Source: Adiantum capillus-veneris (lineage: Eukaryota > Streptophyta > Polypodiopsida > Polypodiales > Pteridaceae). Taken from it: a DNA stretch of 60,000 bases. This document shows, piece by piece, positions 32,666-43,817 of the stretch. A program made the translations under genes and the position numbers. The number at the start of each line of letters is the position of its first letter. The first letter of the stretch is position 1. Under the pieces are notes generated by a model, which worked only from the letters and a program-made list of their open reading frames with translations, was not told where the DNA came from and made no database searches. The stretch is taken from NCBI GenBank assembly GCA_014529385.2, contig CM043944.1, positions 88,442,884-88,502,883 on the forward strand, given 5' to 3'.

Positions 32666-34312
32666 TTCTCTCTCTCTCTCGTACTCACACACACAAAGAA
32701 AGAACACAAAAGAGAAAATAAAAACAACACAAAGATGAAAACGTCAAGGCTTTTCATATCTTATCATGGGTAGGATGAAAGGGTTAATAGATGAGTTAAT
32801 GGCATTCAACCTTTGCCAACCAAACAAGCTACAGATTATTCTTTGGAATTGTAGTTTTGTGCTTACTATGATATATATGTTTTGTCTAGTGATTGGGATC
32901 AATTGTGTGTACAAATCCTCTTGGTTTATAGAAAAATAACTACACTTATATCAAAAGAAGAGTTATAGTCTAGAAGGGGTAGTATGATGGGATCACGTGA
33001 AAGAAAGACAAACAAAAACACTAATTGTTCTTGGAAGTGTATTTTATGACTAATCCATATGTTGATTGTAATAGATCGCAATAGGGTAATTCTAGTATGT
33101 GCAAAATGTAGATATGAGAGAAGTGAAAAGAAGAGAAATTTTTCTCCCAAGTCCTATTCTTGCTCGTAGGCAATACAGATACTACGGGGAGAAATGTACT
33201 TGTAGCAAGGAGAACCTAGAGTTTTTAGAGAGAATGAGCTTCTAAGAGTGAGAGAAATTTGTGAGAGTGTAAATATATGGCTACTCACCTTGTGCATTAG
33301 CATAGCTCTCCAAGAAGGTTGATCAAAGCTTTGGCGGAGGGTTGTAGCTTGAATGCCTTAAGTAATTAGGACACAAGAGAGATGGAGATATGGATAGCGG
33401 TAGAAGTAGATGTAGAGATATAGATAAGGGTGGGTGTAGAATAATATAAGTGGATAATAGCTAGGTTAGGAAATAGAAATAGAGGTAAGGTTTGGTTACA
33501 TATGAAAAGAAAAACATCAAACCAACAAAATCACAAAACAAAACTCAACTTGTTTGATAACCCTTCAAGCCTTATTCACCAATTTGTGGAGAGAGAAAGA
33601 AAGGAAAGACTTTAGCCTTGAATGATGCACCAAATCCAAGTCCTTCTTTGATTAGAATTGATCTTACAAGGATTGCTTACAAGATTGGCTAGTCTTTCTT
33701 AAGAAGCAAGTGTAGGCTTTGTTAGCTTATGTCTATGGGGCTAAGTACAATTACACGTTAATCTTCTCACTCCCTAATTAATGGGTTTCAACGAAGAAAA
33801 GGTTCCCTTTTATAGGTGAAGGGAACCCCCAAGGGTTACACGAGAAAGAGAGGAGACAATGTGAACATGAAGTAACAAAGTTTGAAATGGGTTGTCCCTG
33901 TATGATGTGGACAAACTAGGGTCCACCATTTTGAGCATATCTCCTTAACCGCGGCTTCATATAAATAAATAAAAATAGGGGAAAAAATTTCACCTCGTAA
34001 GCTATGACTCCCATTTTATATACATTTTCCAATTTGGATTAGAACCATGTATTAAAAAAATCATCAAAATAGGGTATCTTTCTGGTAGAAAAAGTCTTCT
34101 TGTGGTCCCCTTTTAGTGTAGACTTTCATTTGATTCCAATGGACAACTCATGCAATATGAAGCATGACATTTCTCCTTGAAAAAGTTTTGTAAGCATCCT
34201 TGCAATAATGCATTAAATAAGTGCGTCTTTGAAAATTATGCAAGCTAGTGTCCCACTAGTATTTGATACCTTCCTAGTAGCTATAGAAAAGAAAGATAAG
34301 AAAAATAAATAG
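32666..34312 (-). other. Probable distal part of element F 5' LTR
   Basis: No ORF is supported. A - strand TATA box (CTATAAAAGGGAACC, + strand about 33801-33815) is followed, on the - strand, by non-coding sequence leading to copia B and then to the F gag. This layout suggests the U3 and R-U5 of F. The LTR boundaries are not found, and the 3' LTR is absent from the window, so this is inference from position. Confidence 0.35.
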
Positions 34313-34384
34313 AATATATATATATGTATATATGTGTGTGTGTATATATATATATATGTATGTATATATATATATATATATATT
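34313..34384. repeat. AT-rich (TA/TG)n microsatellite
   Basis: TA and GT dinucleotide runs lie immediately left of the target duplication of element E. Confidence 0.85.
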
Positions 34385-34389
34385 GGATG

Positions 34390-35914
34390 TGTCATAATAA
34401 TCAATATCTAATTCTCCTAAATGATTTTCTCATATTAAACTGATCATTTAATGTGGGGAAGTGCCAAGGGAGAAAAAGCTAGAATATTGGTTAAGTTAGC
34501 AGACGGGCCACAGTAGGGATCCAAAGGAGGGAAAATAGGGATCCAAAGGGGGGGCCATCTGCAAAAGAGCCATGTGAAACAATGGGCCAAAAAAACCCTA
34601 AGGTTCAGCCCATTAAGACTTCCAAAATGCTAAGGTTCCAAAATTCAAAGGTTGTGTCCAAAGGTCAACCCTAGGGAAAATTGGATGCTTAGTGTGTGCC
34701 CAAAAAGTCTTTCTACATCCCTACATGGGAGGGGGTGAGCCCCAAAGCTAGGGGATGAGAGAGAAAGCCACACACACACACACACACAGGCTCCCTTTAC
34801 ACAAAGGGAATGAGGGACACATGTCAGCTCCCTAGGCCAGATGCCCACAAGGTGTGCCCAATTCCTATTGGAAGACCCTTGAAGTGGACCAATGAGAATT
34901 AAGCTAGAGTAAATCTAGTTTAATTAATTTAAAAACATTTAATAAAAGAAACCAATGAGAGTTAAGTCTCCTAGAAGACTATTGGGCAGTCTCCCAAGGG
35001 GTCCAATGAGCATTCAGGAGCCCCATGGCTTGCCTGATTCCTATTGGCCAGGAGGCAAAGGGGTCCAATGAGAGTTTAGTTTAATTATTTAATTACCTGA
35101 AGCTCTCACAAAAGGGGAAAGGGGGACACATGTCAGAAGGCTATCACTTATGCTGCTTAATTCCTATTGGCTTGACCTGGGGAGGTCCAATGAGGCAAAA
35201 GCCAGACCTATTTAGCAGCTAGGGCTCGCCCAAGAGAGAGGGGGGCTGATTTTTGCTTGGCATTGACACACACACACTCACACTTGACCATGTGTAAAGG
35301 GAGAATACTCTATCTCCTCCCAAGCTTTAATGGAGAGCTCATCACCTACTCCAAGCTTGTGAGATAGAAGCCTACATCAACACTCTCTTGGCATGTGGAT
35401 GCAAATCCAACCAAGAGCCAAGCTTCAATGCATGCTCATCTTCTCTACCAAGCTAATTACTAAGCTAAGCTATGCTAATATGAGTGATTATGTGAGGAGA
35501 TGTACTTCTTTCTCGTAAGATACTTCTTTTTCCTCTCAATCTACTCTCATACCCTGCTAGCTCTCACCATCTTCGAAGGTGTGTGAGGTCTTGGGTCTGA
35601 GAACGGGGATAATTCAAGTTGTGTTTGATTAAGTGTTTTGCTTGGTGTATGAAGCTTCCATCTTCATTGCACTAGCTCGTCTTGAAGGAACACAAAGAAT
35701 TGTATTGTACAATGTCCTCAACTGTTGTCAATAGCTTAATTGCTCTCTCTTTTGAAAGTATTGTCGATGCTATCTGACTAGGTGTTATGCTTTTTGTTGC
35801 TCTCTCCACCCAAGCACTCTTGTAATTCTCATTAGGAATCTATTCTAATGAAATGCCCACTATGTTCATGCTAATTTCCGCTACACATAAGATTTTAGGC
35901 CATTAAATGTTACA
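34390..35914 (+). repeat. 5' LTR of chromovirus E
   Basis: The LTR is 1,525 bp, preceded by GGATG. It has repeated blocks around AATTCCTATTGG and GGTCCAATGAG in U3, a CA microsatellite at about 34768-34789, and CTATTTAG near 35208 as a possible TATA element. Relative to the 3' LTR it lacks 68 bases near 35717 and has about 16 extra near 34500. Confidence 0.95.
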
Positions 35915-35915
35915 T

Positions 35916-35927
35916 TGGTATCAGAGC
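35916..35927 (+). promoter_or_regulatory. Primer-binding site of chromovirus E (initiator tRNA-Met)
   Basis: TGGTATCAGAGC lies one base after the 5' LTR end. Confidence 0.96.
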
Positions 35928-36332
35928 TCAAGGTTTCTCTTTTCTTGCTCAAGAAGGGAGGTCCTCAAGCTAGCTACAAATGGTTGGTATTATTAATTGC
36001 CTGTGAGTAAGTAGAATAGGGATTTTTCAGCCTTGCAGTGCGCCTGCCTTTGTGCAGTTAACGGGGCATCACCGTCGAGAGCTATGGTCTTAATAGTGGA
36101 TTCCTACGGGGCTTGCCTACGGCTTAACCACTATTGAGCTATTAGAAGCCTGACAGGAGCTGGTGCTGTTTTTGGTGTCGAAAGACCCTCTCTTCTATTC
36201 CTTGCAATTAATGGTATTCGAGCCGCGGGTACAGTAGCTTGAGTGCTTTTTCTAAAGGGGTAAAGAGGAGTAGCAACTAGGGATTGAAGTGCCAAAGTAC
36301 ACCTAAAAAGTTTACACCTAAAAGTTGTTAGA

Positions 36333-37292
36333 ATGGCTGACAATAGTAAAGAGAGTGAAATTAATGTTGATAACTTTGATTTTGCTCATGAGCAAGCTAC
36401 TAATGATGCTTCAATGCTTGTTAACTATCTTGTTTCTAGGCTTCAACAAGCCATGGGCAATCCATCTCTCCAAAGTGAAGTGCAACGGCAGCTCCGTGCT
36501 CACGGGATTCTCCAAGCTCATCACCATGACGAGAGAACACCTAGGAAGCCTCCTTGTGAGACTACCAAAAGAGGTCTCTCTCCGATTCGGGAAGAAGAAG
36601 AGAATCCATATGAAGGGCTCAAGAACTTACTTCTTGATGATGCATCTCCTTCCCAAAGGAGAACTCAAGAGCCTCCACCGAAGGAACGAGAAAGAAGCGA
36701 GTCTCCCGCCACCTCGGCGGAGATGGCTCCACGAAGACGGCGGGCTAAACGCTCTCCATCACCAACAAAGCGGAGAATACCATCACACTCTTCTCCATGC
36801 CATAATTCAAAGAGGGATGATAAAAAGCAAGAGAAGAAAAAGGCGAGAAAGAGGACACCCTCTTCTCCATCTTCTTCATCCTCTTCCTCTTATGAAAGCT
36901 ATCGTGAAGACGACAAAGATCAAGACAAGAAAAAGGCAAGAAAGAGGTCACCCTCTTCTCCACCTTCTTCAAATTCTTCATCTTCTGAAGAAAGTGATGG
37001 TGCAACTTTTGAACCATCAAAAAGAAGAGGCCATAGGAAATCCTATGCCGCATGGAAGAGGTCGTCCAAGCTGAAGAAATTCAAAGAGGGAGGGAAGAGC
37101 ATCTCTTTCCTTACCTATGATGGCACCTTCGGTGCTACAGACAAAGTTTTGGCCTTTATCCAGCAATTCGATGCGGCGTTTGGAGATGAGGGCTTCACGG
37201 AGTCCTCTAAGCTACGCCATGTAGCTATGCACTTTCAAAAGTCCGCCAGACAATGGTGGTCTAGCCTACGAGCCAACGGTGAAGCTCCATGA
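36333..37292 (+). CDS. Chromovirus E Gag N-terminal part, to in-frame TGA
   Basis: ATG at 36333 (MADNSKESEINVDNFDF) opens a 319-codon frame. Residues 120-235 are Arg/Ser/Lys/Pro-rich with two similar blocks (KARKRTPSSPSS and KARKRSPSSPPS). The capsid domain starts at about 250 (FLTYDGTFGATDKVLAFIQQ, SARQWWSSL). The TGA at 37290-37292 falls within the capsid domain, and the same frame resumes at once with TWKALRASIMKQFL. It is most likely a CGA-to-TGA change. About 390 bases between the PBS and this ATG form the leader. Confidence 0.93.
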   Translation: MADNSKESEINVDNFDFAHEQATNDASMLVNYLVSRLQQAMGNPSLQSEVQRQLRAHGILQAHHHDERTPRKPPCETTKRGLSPIREEEENPYEGLKNLLLDDASPSQRRTQEPPPKERERSESPATSAEMAPRRRRAKRSPSPTKRRIPSHSSPCHNSKRDDKKQEKKKARKRTPSSPSSSSSSSYESYREDDKDQDKKKARKRSPSSPPSSNSSSSEESDGATFEPSKRRGHRKSYAAWKRSSKLKKFKEGGKSISFLTYDGTFGATDKVLAFIQQFDAAFGDEGFTESSKLRHVAMHFQKSARQWWSSLRANGEAP

Positions 37293-37319
37293 ACATGGAA
37301 GGCTTTAAGAGCTTCCATT

Positions 37320-40300
37320 ATGAAGCAGTTTTTGGCCACCGATGCCAAAGACAAAGTACTCACCGAATGGCGAAGCTTAAAGCTCTCTCCCAATGAATCC
37401 ATCCACAAATATGTAGACAAGTTTTGGGACCTACAACTCAAAGCCACTGTCTTCAAAAAGTTGGATTTTGGAGAGCAAAAGCAACAATTTTGTGCGGGCT
37501 TAACCGAAGAAATGGCGGAGTATGTCAACTCCCAAAGGCCACGTACCATATCGGCGGTAATACACCATACTATGGTGGCCTCGCGAATCAATTTCCAAAC
37601 GGGGGGTAAAAGAAATAATAAGCCCCCGGAAAACAAGGGTTCCAATGAGCCTAAGGGGAAGGACAATGTCCAAAAGTCTCCTAAGGGCAATTCCAACAAA
37701 GCTAAAGAGAAGGGAGTTTACAAAGGAAAGAATAAACTCTCTCCTGAAGAGCTTGAGCGTTATCGTAAAGATAACCGGTGTTTCAAGTGCGGCGAACAAG
37801 GGCATGCGTACCGCGCTTGTCCCCAAAAGAACAACCGCCAAGATCCTCCTAGAGCTTCTTTGGTTGAAATCCAAGAGGAGGAGATTCATCAAACTCACCA
37901 CAAAGGATCTCCTCTATGCCATGCTTGGGGAAAGGTAAGAGAACATGATGCTTTTATTCTCTTTGACCCTGGTTCTACTCACAATTTCATATCTATGGAG
38001 TTAGCCACCAAGCTAGGCATACAATCCTACGAGATGGGAGATATCCTACCCGCAGACAGTGCCTTCAAGGGGCAAGAAGCTTCAGTCACTCCCTTAATCG
38101 GGAAATTGAGGCTTCATGTCCAAGGCTATGTGGACAAAGAGGACTTCTTTATCTCTCCTCTCAAGCATGAGGATGTAATCCTAGGGGCACCATGGTTTGA
38201 CCGCCTGGCTGCCCATGTTAAATTTCCTGAAAGGAGAATCTCCTTTAAGTTCAGGGAAAAGGACATGTATATAGATGCTAAGGAGATGGGTAACACCATC
38301 CCCATTGTACATACACCAGCTTTCAACAAGTCAATAAAAAGCTCTATTTCCGTGTACATGATTTTTGTTAAAGATTCTCAAAATGAACCTAATGCTTTAG
38401 CAAAAGAAAATAAAAGCAACCAAAAGGAATTAGAGTTATCCAATTTTCTCAAGGGGTTTCAAGATGTCTTTATTGACGACATCCCTTGTGAGCTACCTCC
38501 TAAACGAGGTAATGACGACCATGCAATTGAACTTCTTCCAGGAAGTTCACCGCCTAACAAACCTCCTTATAGAGTTTCTCAAGCTCAACAAGAGGAGATT
38601 ATGCGGCAAGTGCATGAGTTAGTTGAGAAGGGCATGGTTAGGCCTAGCTCATCTCCATTTTGCTCACCTGTGCTATTAGTGCAAAAGAAAGACGGCACAT
38701 ATCGTATGTGTGTCGACTATAGAGCACTAAATAGGATCACTATCAAGAATAGGTTTCCCGTTCCACGGGTAGAAGACCTATTTGATAAGCTACAAGGATC
38801 GACCTACTTCAGTAGGATTGACCTAAAAAGTGGCTATCATCAAATAAGGATAGTTGATCAAGACATTGTAAAGACCGCATTTCGTACTACATTTGGTCTT
38901 TACGAATACATTGTCATGCCTTTTGGCTTGACTAATGCACCAGCCACATTCAACCGCTTGATGGAGAAGCTGTTCAGGCCTCATCGAACCTTCACTGGAG
39001 TGTTCTTTGATGATATTATCATCTACTCTAATTCATTGGAGGAACACAAGCAACACCTCCAGGTAATATTTCAAGTTTTAAGAGAGAATAAACTTTATGT
39101 TAATCGAAAGAAAAGTGAATTTTTCTTGCAAGAGATTCAATATTTAGGTCACATTATCTCTCAAGATGGAATCCAAATGGATCCATCTAAGTTAGAGGTA
39201 ATAAAAGGATGGCCTAAACCAAGGAATCTTCATGAACTAAGAAGCTTTATAGGTATGTGTGCATACTATAGACGCTTCATAGAAAAGTTCTCACAAATTG
39301 CGGGACCATTACATGACCTAACAAAGAAAAATGTTAGGTATACGTGGTCTGCTAAGGAGAACAATGCTTTCGAAAAGCTTAAAGAAAAGCTTATCTCTCA
39401 ACCTGTGCTTACACTACCGGATCTCTCAAAACCATTTGAGGTCCAATGTGATGCTTGTGGTGATTGCCTTGGGGCTGTTTTGCTCCAAGAAGGGCACGCC
39501 ATAGGCTATGAGAGTCGAAGGCTCGACCCTGTTGAGCAAGCTCTAGGCATATATGAAAAAGAACTCCTTGCAGTTCTACATGCCTTAGACTCATGGAAGC
39601 ACTATTTATTGGGGACTCCTTTCATTCTGCGAACGGATCACCAAAGTCTTAAGTACTTCATGACGCAGACCAAGCTTTCCGACAAACAAATGAGGTGGGC
39701 AAATTTCCTTTCGCAATTTCATTTTCATATTGCTCACATTGCTGGCAAGCATAATCAAGTAGCCGATGCACTCTCAAGACGACCGAGAGTGAATGTGGTT
39801 TCCATAGCAACTCACAATGATCTATCTTCAATGATAGATGAGTATGCTATTGATCCCGATTTTAGAGATGTGATTTCAGCCCTTGCATTAGGGAAGAAAG
39901 AAGAACCATTTACTTTACAAGATGGTTATCTTCTCTATGGCAATAGACTATGCGTTACTAACTCACTACGTGAGAAAGTAATGTATGAATCTCATGCTCC
40001 CCCATATGCGGGGCATAGAGGGATTCAGTCTACCCTAAAGGGAATTGAAACATATTTCTATTGGCCTACCATGAAAGTGAACATACACGAGTATGTTTCC
40101 AAATGTGTGGTATGTCAAAAGACAAAATTTGATAGAGGGAAGCAACTTGGATTGCTTCAACCCTTGCCAATCCCTAATTCATCGTGGGAGAGCATATCCA
40201 TGGATTTTATCTTTGGATTGCCTAAGTCTATCCATGGGAATACGGGAATATGGACGATAGTAGACAGGTTCAGTAAACAAGCTCATTTTATACCTGTCAA

Positions 40301-41282
40301 AAAGACTATCAAAGCCCATCAAATGGCAACCCTCTTCATTTCACAAATTTTCAAGTACCATGGCTTGCCAATGTCCATAGTGTCGGATAGAGATCCTAGA
40401 ATGACCAGTAATTTCTGGAAGGGTCTCTTTGAGAATTTAGGAACAAGGCTAAACTTCTCTTCGGCCTATCATCCACAAACTGATGGCCAAAGTGAAATAG
40501 CTAACCTAACCATTCTTGATCTACTAAAAGCCTATGTAACGGAAGTAGATCAAAGATCCCAATGGGAGAAGTACTTACCCTTAGTAGAGTATGCTTACAA
40601 TAACACTGTACATACTTCCACAGGAAAAGCACCTTTCGAGGTAATTGAGGGAAGATCAAAAAGTCCCTTGCTACTTAAGGTACATGGGAAGATCTTCGCT
40701 GCAGATGAGTATAGCCGAGACCTACAAGAATCTTTCCAAAAGATTAAGGATGCTATCTCTATCTCACAGCAAAGGCAAAAGGCTGCTGCTGACAAGCACA
40801 GAAGAGCCGAAGCCTTTAAAGAAAACGATTGGGTCTTGTTAAAGTTTCCCAAGGCTCGATTAAGGCACACGACGGGCAAGAATCCTACGGGCCACCAAAA
40901 GTACTATGCTAAACTAGCAAAAAGGTATTATGGTCCCTTCCAGATTCTTAGGCCAATCAATGAGATGGCCTATCAACTTAAGTTGCCCAATCATTGGCTC
41001 ATACACAATGCTTTTCATGTGAGCCTATTAAAGCCTTACAAAGGAGAGCCACCTCAAGAACCAACTATTGAAGACCCACCGGAGATCGAGGACCACGAGG
41101 AGGTGCTGCAGCCCGAGTCCATTCTCCGACATGAAGACAAGGTATTAAGAGGCGGTAAGACTATCCGACGATATCTTATTAAGTTTAAGAATTATCCTTT
41201 TGAAGATGCTAGATGGATGCAAGGCATACAATTAAAGGATAACCTAAACCTTGTCAATGCTTACAATGCTTCCCAAGAGTAA
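37320..41282 (+). CDS. Chromovirus E Gag-Pol, main frame
   Basis: This frame has 1,320 codons and continues the one from 36333. By residue from 37320: Gag capsid 1-100; zinc knuckle CFKCGEQGHAYRAC from 154; protease active site DPGSTHNFIS at 216 (Asp-Pro-Gly form) and ILGAPWFD near 290. RT runs from about 440 with catalytic FFDD at 562-565 (Phe in place of the usual Tyr-x). RNase H follows at about 705-800. Integrase has a zinc region at about 890-930 and catalytic Asp 962, Asp 1023 and Glu 1059, with exactly 35 residues between the last two. A chromo-like domain lies at 1260-1310 (ILRHEDKVLRGGKTIRRYL). The end is TAA. Confidence 0.97.
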   Translation: MKQFLATDAKDKVLTEWRSLKLSPNESIHKYVDKFWDLQLKATVFKKLDFGEQKQQFCAGLTEEMAEYVNSQRPRTISAVIHHTMVASRINFQTGGKRNNKPPENKGSNEPKGKDNVQKSPKGNSNKAKEKGVYKGKNKLSPEELERYRKDNRCFKCGEQGHAYRACPQKNNRQDPPRASLVEIQEEEIHQTHHKGSPLCHAWGKVREHDAFILFDPGSTHNFISMELATKLGIQSYEMGDILPADSAFKGQEASVTPLIGKLRLHVQGYVDKEDFFISPLKHEDVILGAPWFDRLAAHVKFPERRISFKFREKDMYIDAKEMGNTIPIVHTPAFNKSIKSSISVYMIFVKDSQNEPNALAKENKSNQKELELSNFLKGFQDVFIDDIPCELPPKRGNDDHAIELLPGSSPPNKPPYRVSQAQQEEIMRQVHELVEKGMVRPSSSPFCSPVLLVQKKDGTYRMCVDYRALNRITIKNRFPVPRVEDLFDKLQGSTYFSRIDLKSGYHQIRIVDQDIVKTAFRTTFGLYEYIVMPFGLTNAPATFNRLMEKLFRPHRTFTGVFFDDIIIYSNSLEEHKQHLQVIFQVLRENKLYVNRKKSEFFLQEIQYLGHIISQDGIQMDPSKLEVIKGWPKPRNLHELRSFIGMCAYYRRFIEKFSQIAGPLHDLTKKNVRYTWSAKENNAFEKLKEKLISQPVLTLPDLSKPFEVQCDACGDCLGAVLLQEGHAIGYESRRLDPVEQALGIYEKELLAVLHALDSWKHYLLGTPFILRTDHQSLKYFMTQTKLSDKQMRWANFLSQFHFHIAHIAGKHNQVADALSRRPRVNVVSIATHNDLSSMIDEYAIDPDFRDVISALALGKKEEPFTLQDGYLLYGNRLCVTNSLREKVMYESHAPPYAGHRGIQSTLKGIETYFYWPTMKVNIHEYVSKCVVCQKTKFDRGKQLGLLQPLPIPNSSWESISMDFIFGLPKSIHGNTGIWTIVDRFSKQAHFIPVKKTIKAHQMATLFISQIFKYHGLPMSIVSDRDPRMTSNFWKGLFENLGTRLNFSSAYHPQTDGQSEIANLTILDLLKAYVTEVDQRSQWEKYLPLVEYAYNNTVHTSTGKAPFEVIEGRSKSPLLLKVHGKIFAADEYSRDLQESFQKIKDAISISQQRQKAAADKHRRAEAFKENDWVLLKFPKARLRHTTGKNPTGHQKYYAKLAKRYYGPFQILRPINEMAYQLKLPNHWLIHNAFHVSLLKPYKGEPPQEPTIEDPPEIEDHEEVLQPESILRHEDKVLRGGKTIRRYLIKFKNYPFEDARWMQGIQLKDNLNLVNAYNASQE

Positions 41283-41626
41283 GCAAATGTACAAAATGTT
41301 AAAAATGAACAAAAATTTTTGTCTTATAAGACTCTCTTTTTCTTTATTTGTGCACAAAAATGAAGTAGTATGCATGCTTAGATCAAGTTTGCGGAGACGA
41401 CGTCTCCCGAACACCAAGTAGAGCTTGTCACTCTACTATGGAAGACTGATAGGACTAATGTGCAGACATGCTTGCGGCAGCCTCAGGCTCTCAAGCGCCA
41501 AATGGACTAGTCATCCATTATGGAATGATGTCGTAGGGTAACATAGGGATCCTCTACCCGCTAAGAAAAGGACTCATGCATATGCTTTATCTTCTCTACA
41601 CCATAGTCGAGGACGACTATGATTTC
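41283..41626 (+). other. Chromovirus E 3' untranslated region
   Basis: A non-coding stretch between the gag-pol stop and the PPT. No ORF or repeat is seen. Confidence 0.7.
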
Positions 41627-41636
41627 AAGAGAGAGG
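41627..41636 (+). promoter_or_regulatory. Polypurine tract of chromovirus E
   Basis: AAGAGAGAGG lies three bases before the 3' LTR start. It primes plus-strand DNA synthesis in this class of element. Confidence 0.85.
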
Positions 41637-41639
41637 TAA

Positions 41640-43212
41640 TGTCATAATAATCAATATCTAATTCTCCTAAATGATTTTCTCATATTAAACTGATCATTTA
41701 ATGTGGGGAAGTGCCAAGGGAGAAAAAGCTAGAATATTGGTTAAGTTAGCAGGCCCAAAGGAGGGAAAATAGGGATCCAAAGGGGGGGCCATCTGCAAAA
41801 GAGCCATGTGAAACAATGGGCCAAAAAGACCCTAAGGTTCAGCCCATTAAGACTTCCAAAATGCTAAGGTTCCAAAATTCAAAGGTTGTGTCCAAAGGTC
41901 AACCCTAGGGAAAATTGGATGCTTAGTGTGTGCCCAAAAAGTCTTTCTACATCCCTACATGGGAGGGGACGAGCCCCAAAGCTAGGGGATGAGAGAGAAA
42001 GCCACACACACACACACAGGCTCCCTTTACACAAAGGGAATGAGGGACACATGTCAGCTCCCTAGGCCAGATGCCCACAAGGTGTGCCCAATTCCTATTG
42101 GAAGACCCTTGAAGTGGACCAATGGGAATTAAGCTAGAGTAAATCTAGTTTAATTAATTTAAAAACATTTAATAAAAGAAACCAATGAGAATTAAGTCTC
42201 CTAGAAGACTATTGGGCAGTCTCCCAAGGGGTCCAATGAGCATTCAGGAGCCCCATGGCTTGCCTGATTCCTATTGGCCAGGAGGCAAAGGGGTCCAATG
42301 AGAGTTTAGTTTAATTATTTAATTACCTGAAGCTCTCACAAAAGGGGAAAGGGGGACACATGTCAGAAGGCTATCACTTATGCTGCTTAATTCCTATTGG
42401 CTTGACCTGGGGAGGTCCAATGAGGCAAAAGCCAGACCTATTTAGCAGCTAGGGCTCGCCCAAGAGAGAGGGGGGGCTGATTTTTGCTTGGCATTGACAC
42501 ACACACACTCACACTTGACCATGTGTGAAGGGAGAATACTCTATCTCCTCCCAAGCTTTAATGGAGAGCTCATCACCTACTCCAAGCTTGTGAGATAGAA
42601 GCCTACATCAACACTCTCTTGGCATGTGGATGCAAATCCAACCAAGAGCCAAGCTTCAATGCATGCTCATCTTCTCTACCAAGCTAATTACTAAGCTAAG
42701 CTATGCTAATATGAGTGATTATGTGAGGAGATGTACATCTTTCTCGTAAGATACTTCTTTTTCCTCTCAATCTACTCTCATACCCTGCTAGCTCTCACCA
42801 TCTTCGAAGGTGTGTGAGGTCTTGGGTCTGAGAATGGGGATAATTCAAGTTGTGTTTGATTAAGTGTTTTGCTTGGTGTATGAAGCTTCCATCTTCATTG
42901 CACTAGCTAGTCTTGAAGGAACACAAAGAATTGTATTGTACAATGTCTCTCTTGATGGGAGAAACCATAATACAAAGCCTTTTGGAGGGGGGACCGGCTC
43001 CATGCAAATCCGGTCCTCAACTGTTGTCAATAGCTTAATTGCTCTCTCTTTGAAAGTATTGTCGATGCTATCTAACTAGGTGTTATGATTTTTGTTGCTC
43101 TCTCCACCCAAGCACTCTTGTAATTCTCATTAGGAATCTATTCTAATGAAATGCCCACTATGTTCATGCTAATTTCCGCTACACATAAGATTTTAGGCCA
43201 TTAAATGTTACA
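41640..43212 (+). repeat. 3' LTR of chromovirus E
   Basis: The LTR is 1,573 bp, followed by GGATG. It carries 68 bases (about 42950-43017) missing from the 5' LTR. Those bases lie between two GTC triplets, which suggests the 5' copy lost them by microhomology deletion. Confidence 0.95.
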
Positions 43213-43243
43213 GGATGTTTCACTAGCTATAGAATCTAGATAG

Positions 43244-43765
43244 AGTATGAAGGCAAAACCAAATTCTTTTGCTAACTAAAAATCCAAATGAACAGTTTTT
43301 TCAACAATCTTAATGTCAAGAAATGGGTTTCACAGTACCAAGCATCATTCCCACTCATTATATATCAAGCAAAGGAACTCAACCTGAGAAGAAGCAGAAG
43401 GCAACAATTGGACTTCCAAGAATTGCTTTCCTTTTGCCATAGTTTAACACACTCCAAGCTCAACCACTTAGGCACTAACCCTCAGCTACACACAGAGAAT
43501 ACAAAAGCACATACGAGCCTGCTAAGTGAGGGAGACCCTCACCTTTTATAATGTTGCTGCAAAACAGGCTGAAATTCCACAACCCACACTTAGAGTCATG
43601 TAGATCATCTACAGCCATGCATTCGGTGGAGGTAGATTGCCATGAATGGCCCATGTGCCTCGCTAGCATCTCTTGCTACAGATGTGATGATTCTCGATTT
43701 CGCCGGCAGAATTAGCGCGCTACAGAGCTTCACCTTCCTTGGCATTTGTGTGTGTGTGTGTGCCC
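43244..43765. repeat. Dispersed intergenic repeat, copy 1
   Basis: About 500 bases nearly match 51966-52640 in the same orientation, with scattered substitutions. Relative to copy 2 it lacks about 150 bases just before CTTGGCATTTGTGTG. It ends in a short GT run. Both copies keep a 64-codon - strand frame, but the substitutions are spread across codon positions, so coding is doubtful. Confidence 0.85.
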
Positions 43766-43817
43766 ATCCATACCAAGGAACATACCTAATAAGGTCATAG
43801 ACCCATTAGGTGTGGGC

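Larger units (their letters stand above)
24976..34312 (-). mobile_element. Ty3/gypsy element F relic, - strand, 3' part missing
   Basis: Element F runs right to left: probable 5' LTR (32666-34312 plus 27956-28098, split by copia B), a primer-site-like sequence, gag from 27908, zinc knuckle, protease near 25950-26015 and the protease-RT linker at 25048-25230. RT, RNase H and integrase are missing at the left, where the LTR-like end of element C abuts. The simplest reading is that C inserted into the pol of F and the rest of F lies left of the window. Stops are frequent. Confidence 0.6.
34390..43212 (+). mobile_element. Ty3/gypsy chromovirus E, nearly intact (8.8 kb)
   Basis: This is a complete LTR retrotransposon. 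The LTRs (34390-35914 and 41640-43212) begin TGTCATAA and end TTACA, and the GGATG duplications lie at 34385-34389 and 43213-43217. It has an initiator tRNA-Met PBS, a PPT (AAGAGAGAGG) and a single gag-pol frame with one TGA. The LTR pair differs by a few indels and scattered substitutions. A chromo-like domain at the C-terminus places it among chromoviruses, whose integrases favour certain chromatin. It is the youngest-looking gypsy here. Confidence 0.96.

Noticed and set aside
36325-37074. A 249-codon frame overlapping gag of chromovirus E
   Set aside because: It is the +1 shadow of the Arg/Ser-rich Gag region. Gag has the capsid domain and a continuous link to pol.
37290-37292. Programmed stop-codon readthrough in chromovirus E
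   Set aside because: The TGA lies inside the capsid domain, not at a gag-pol border, and has no obvious readthrough context. A point mutation is simpler.
43475-43669. A 64-codon - strand ORF also present at 52190-52384
   Set aside because: Both lie in the dispersed repeat. Substitutions are spread over all codon positions with many amino-acid changes, so there is no sign of coding constraint.
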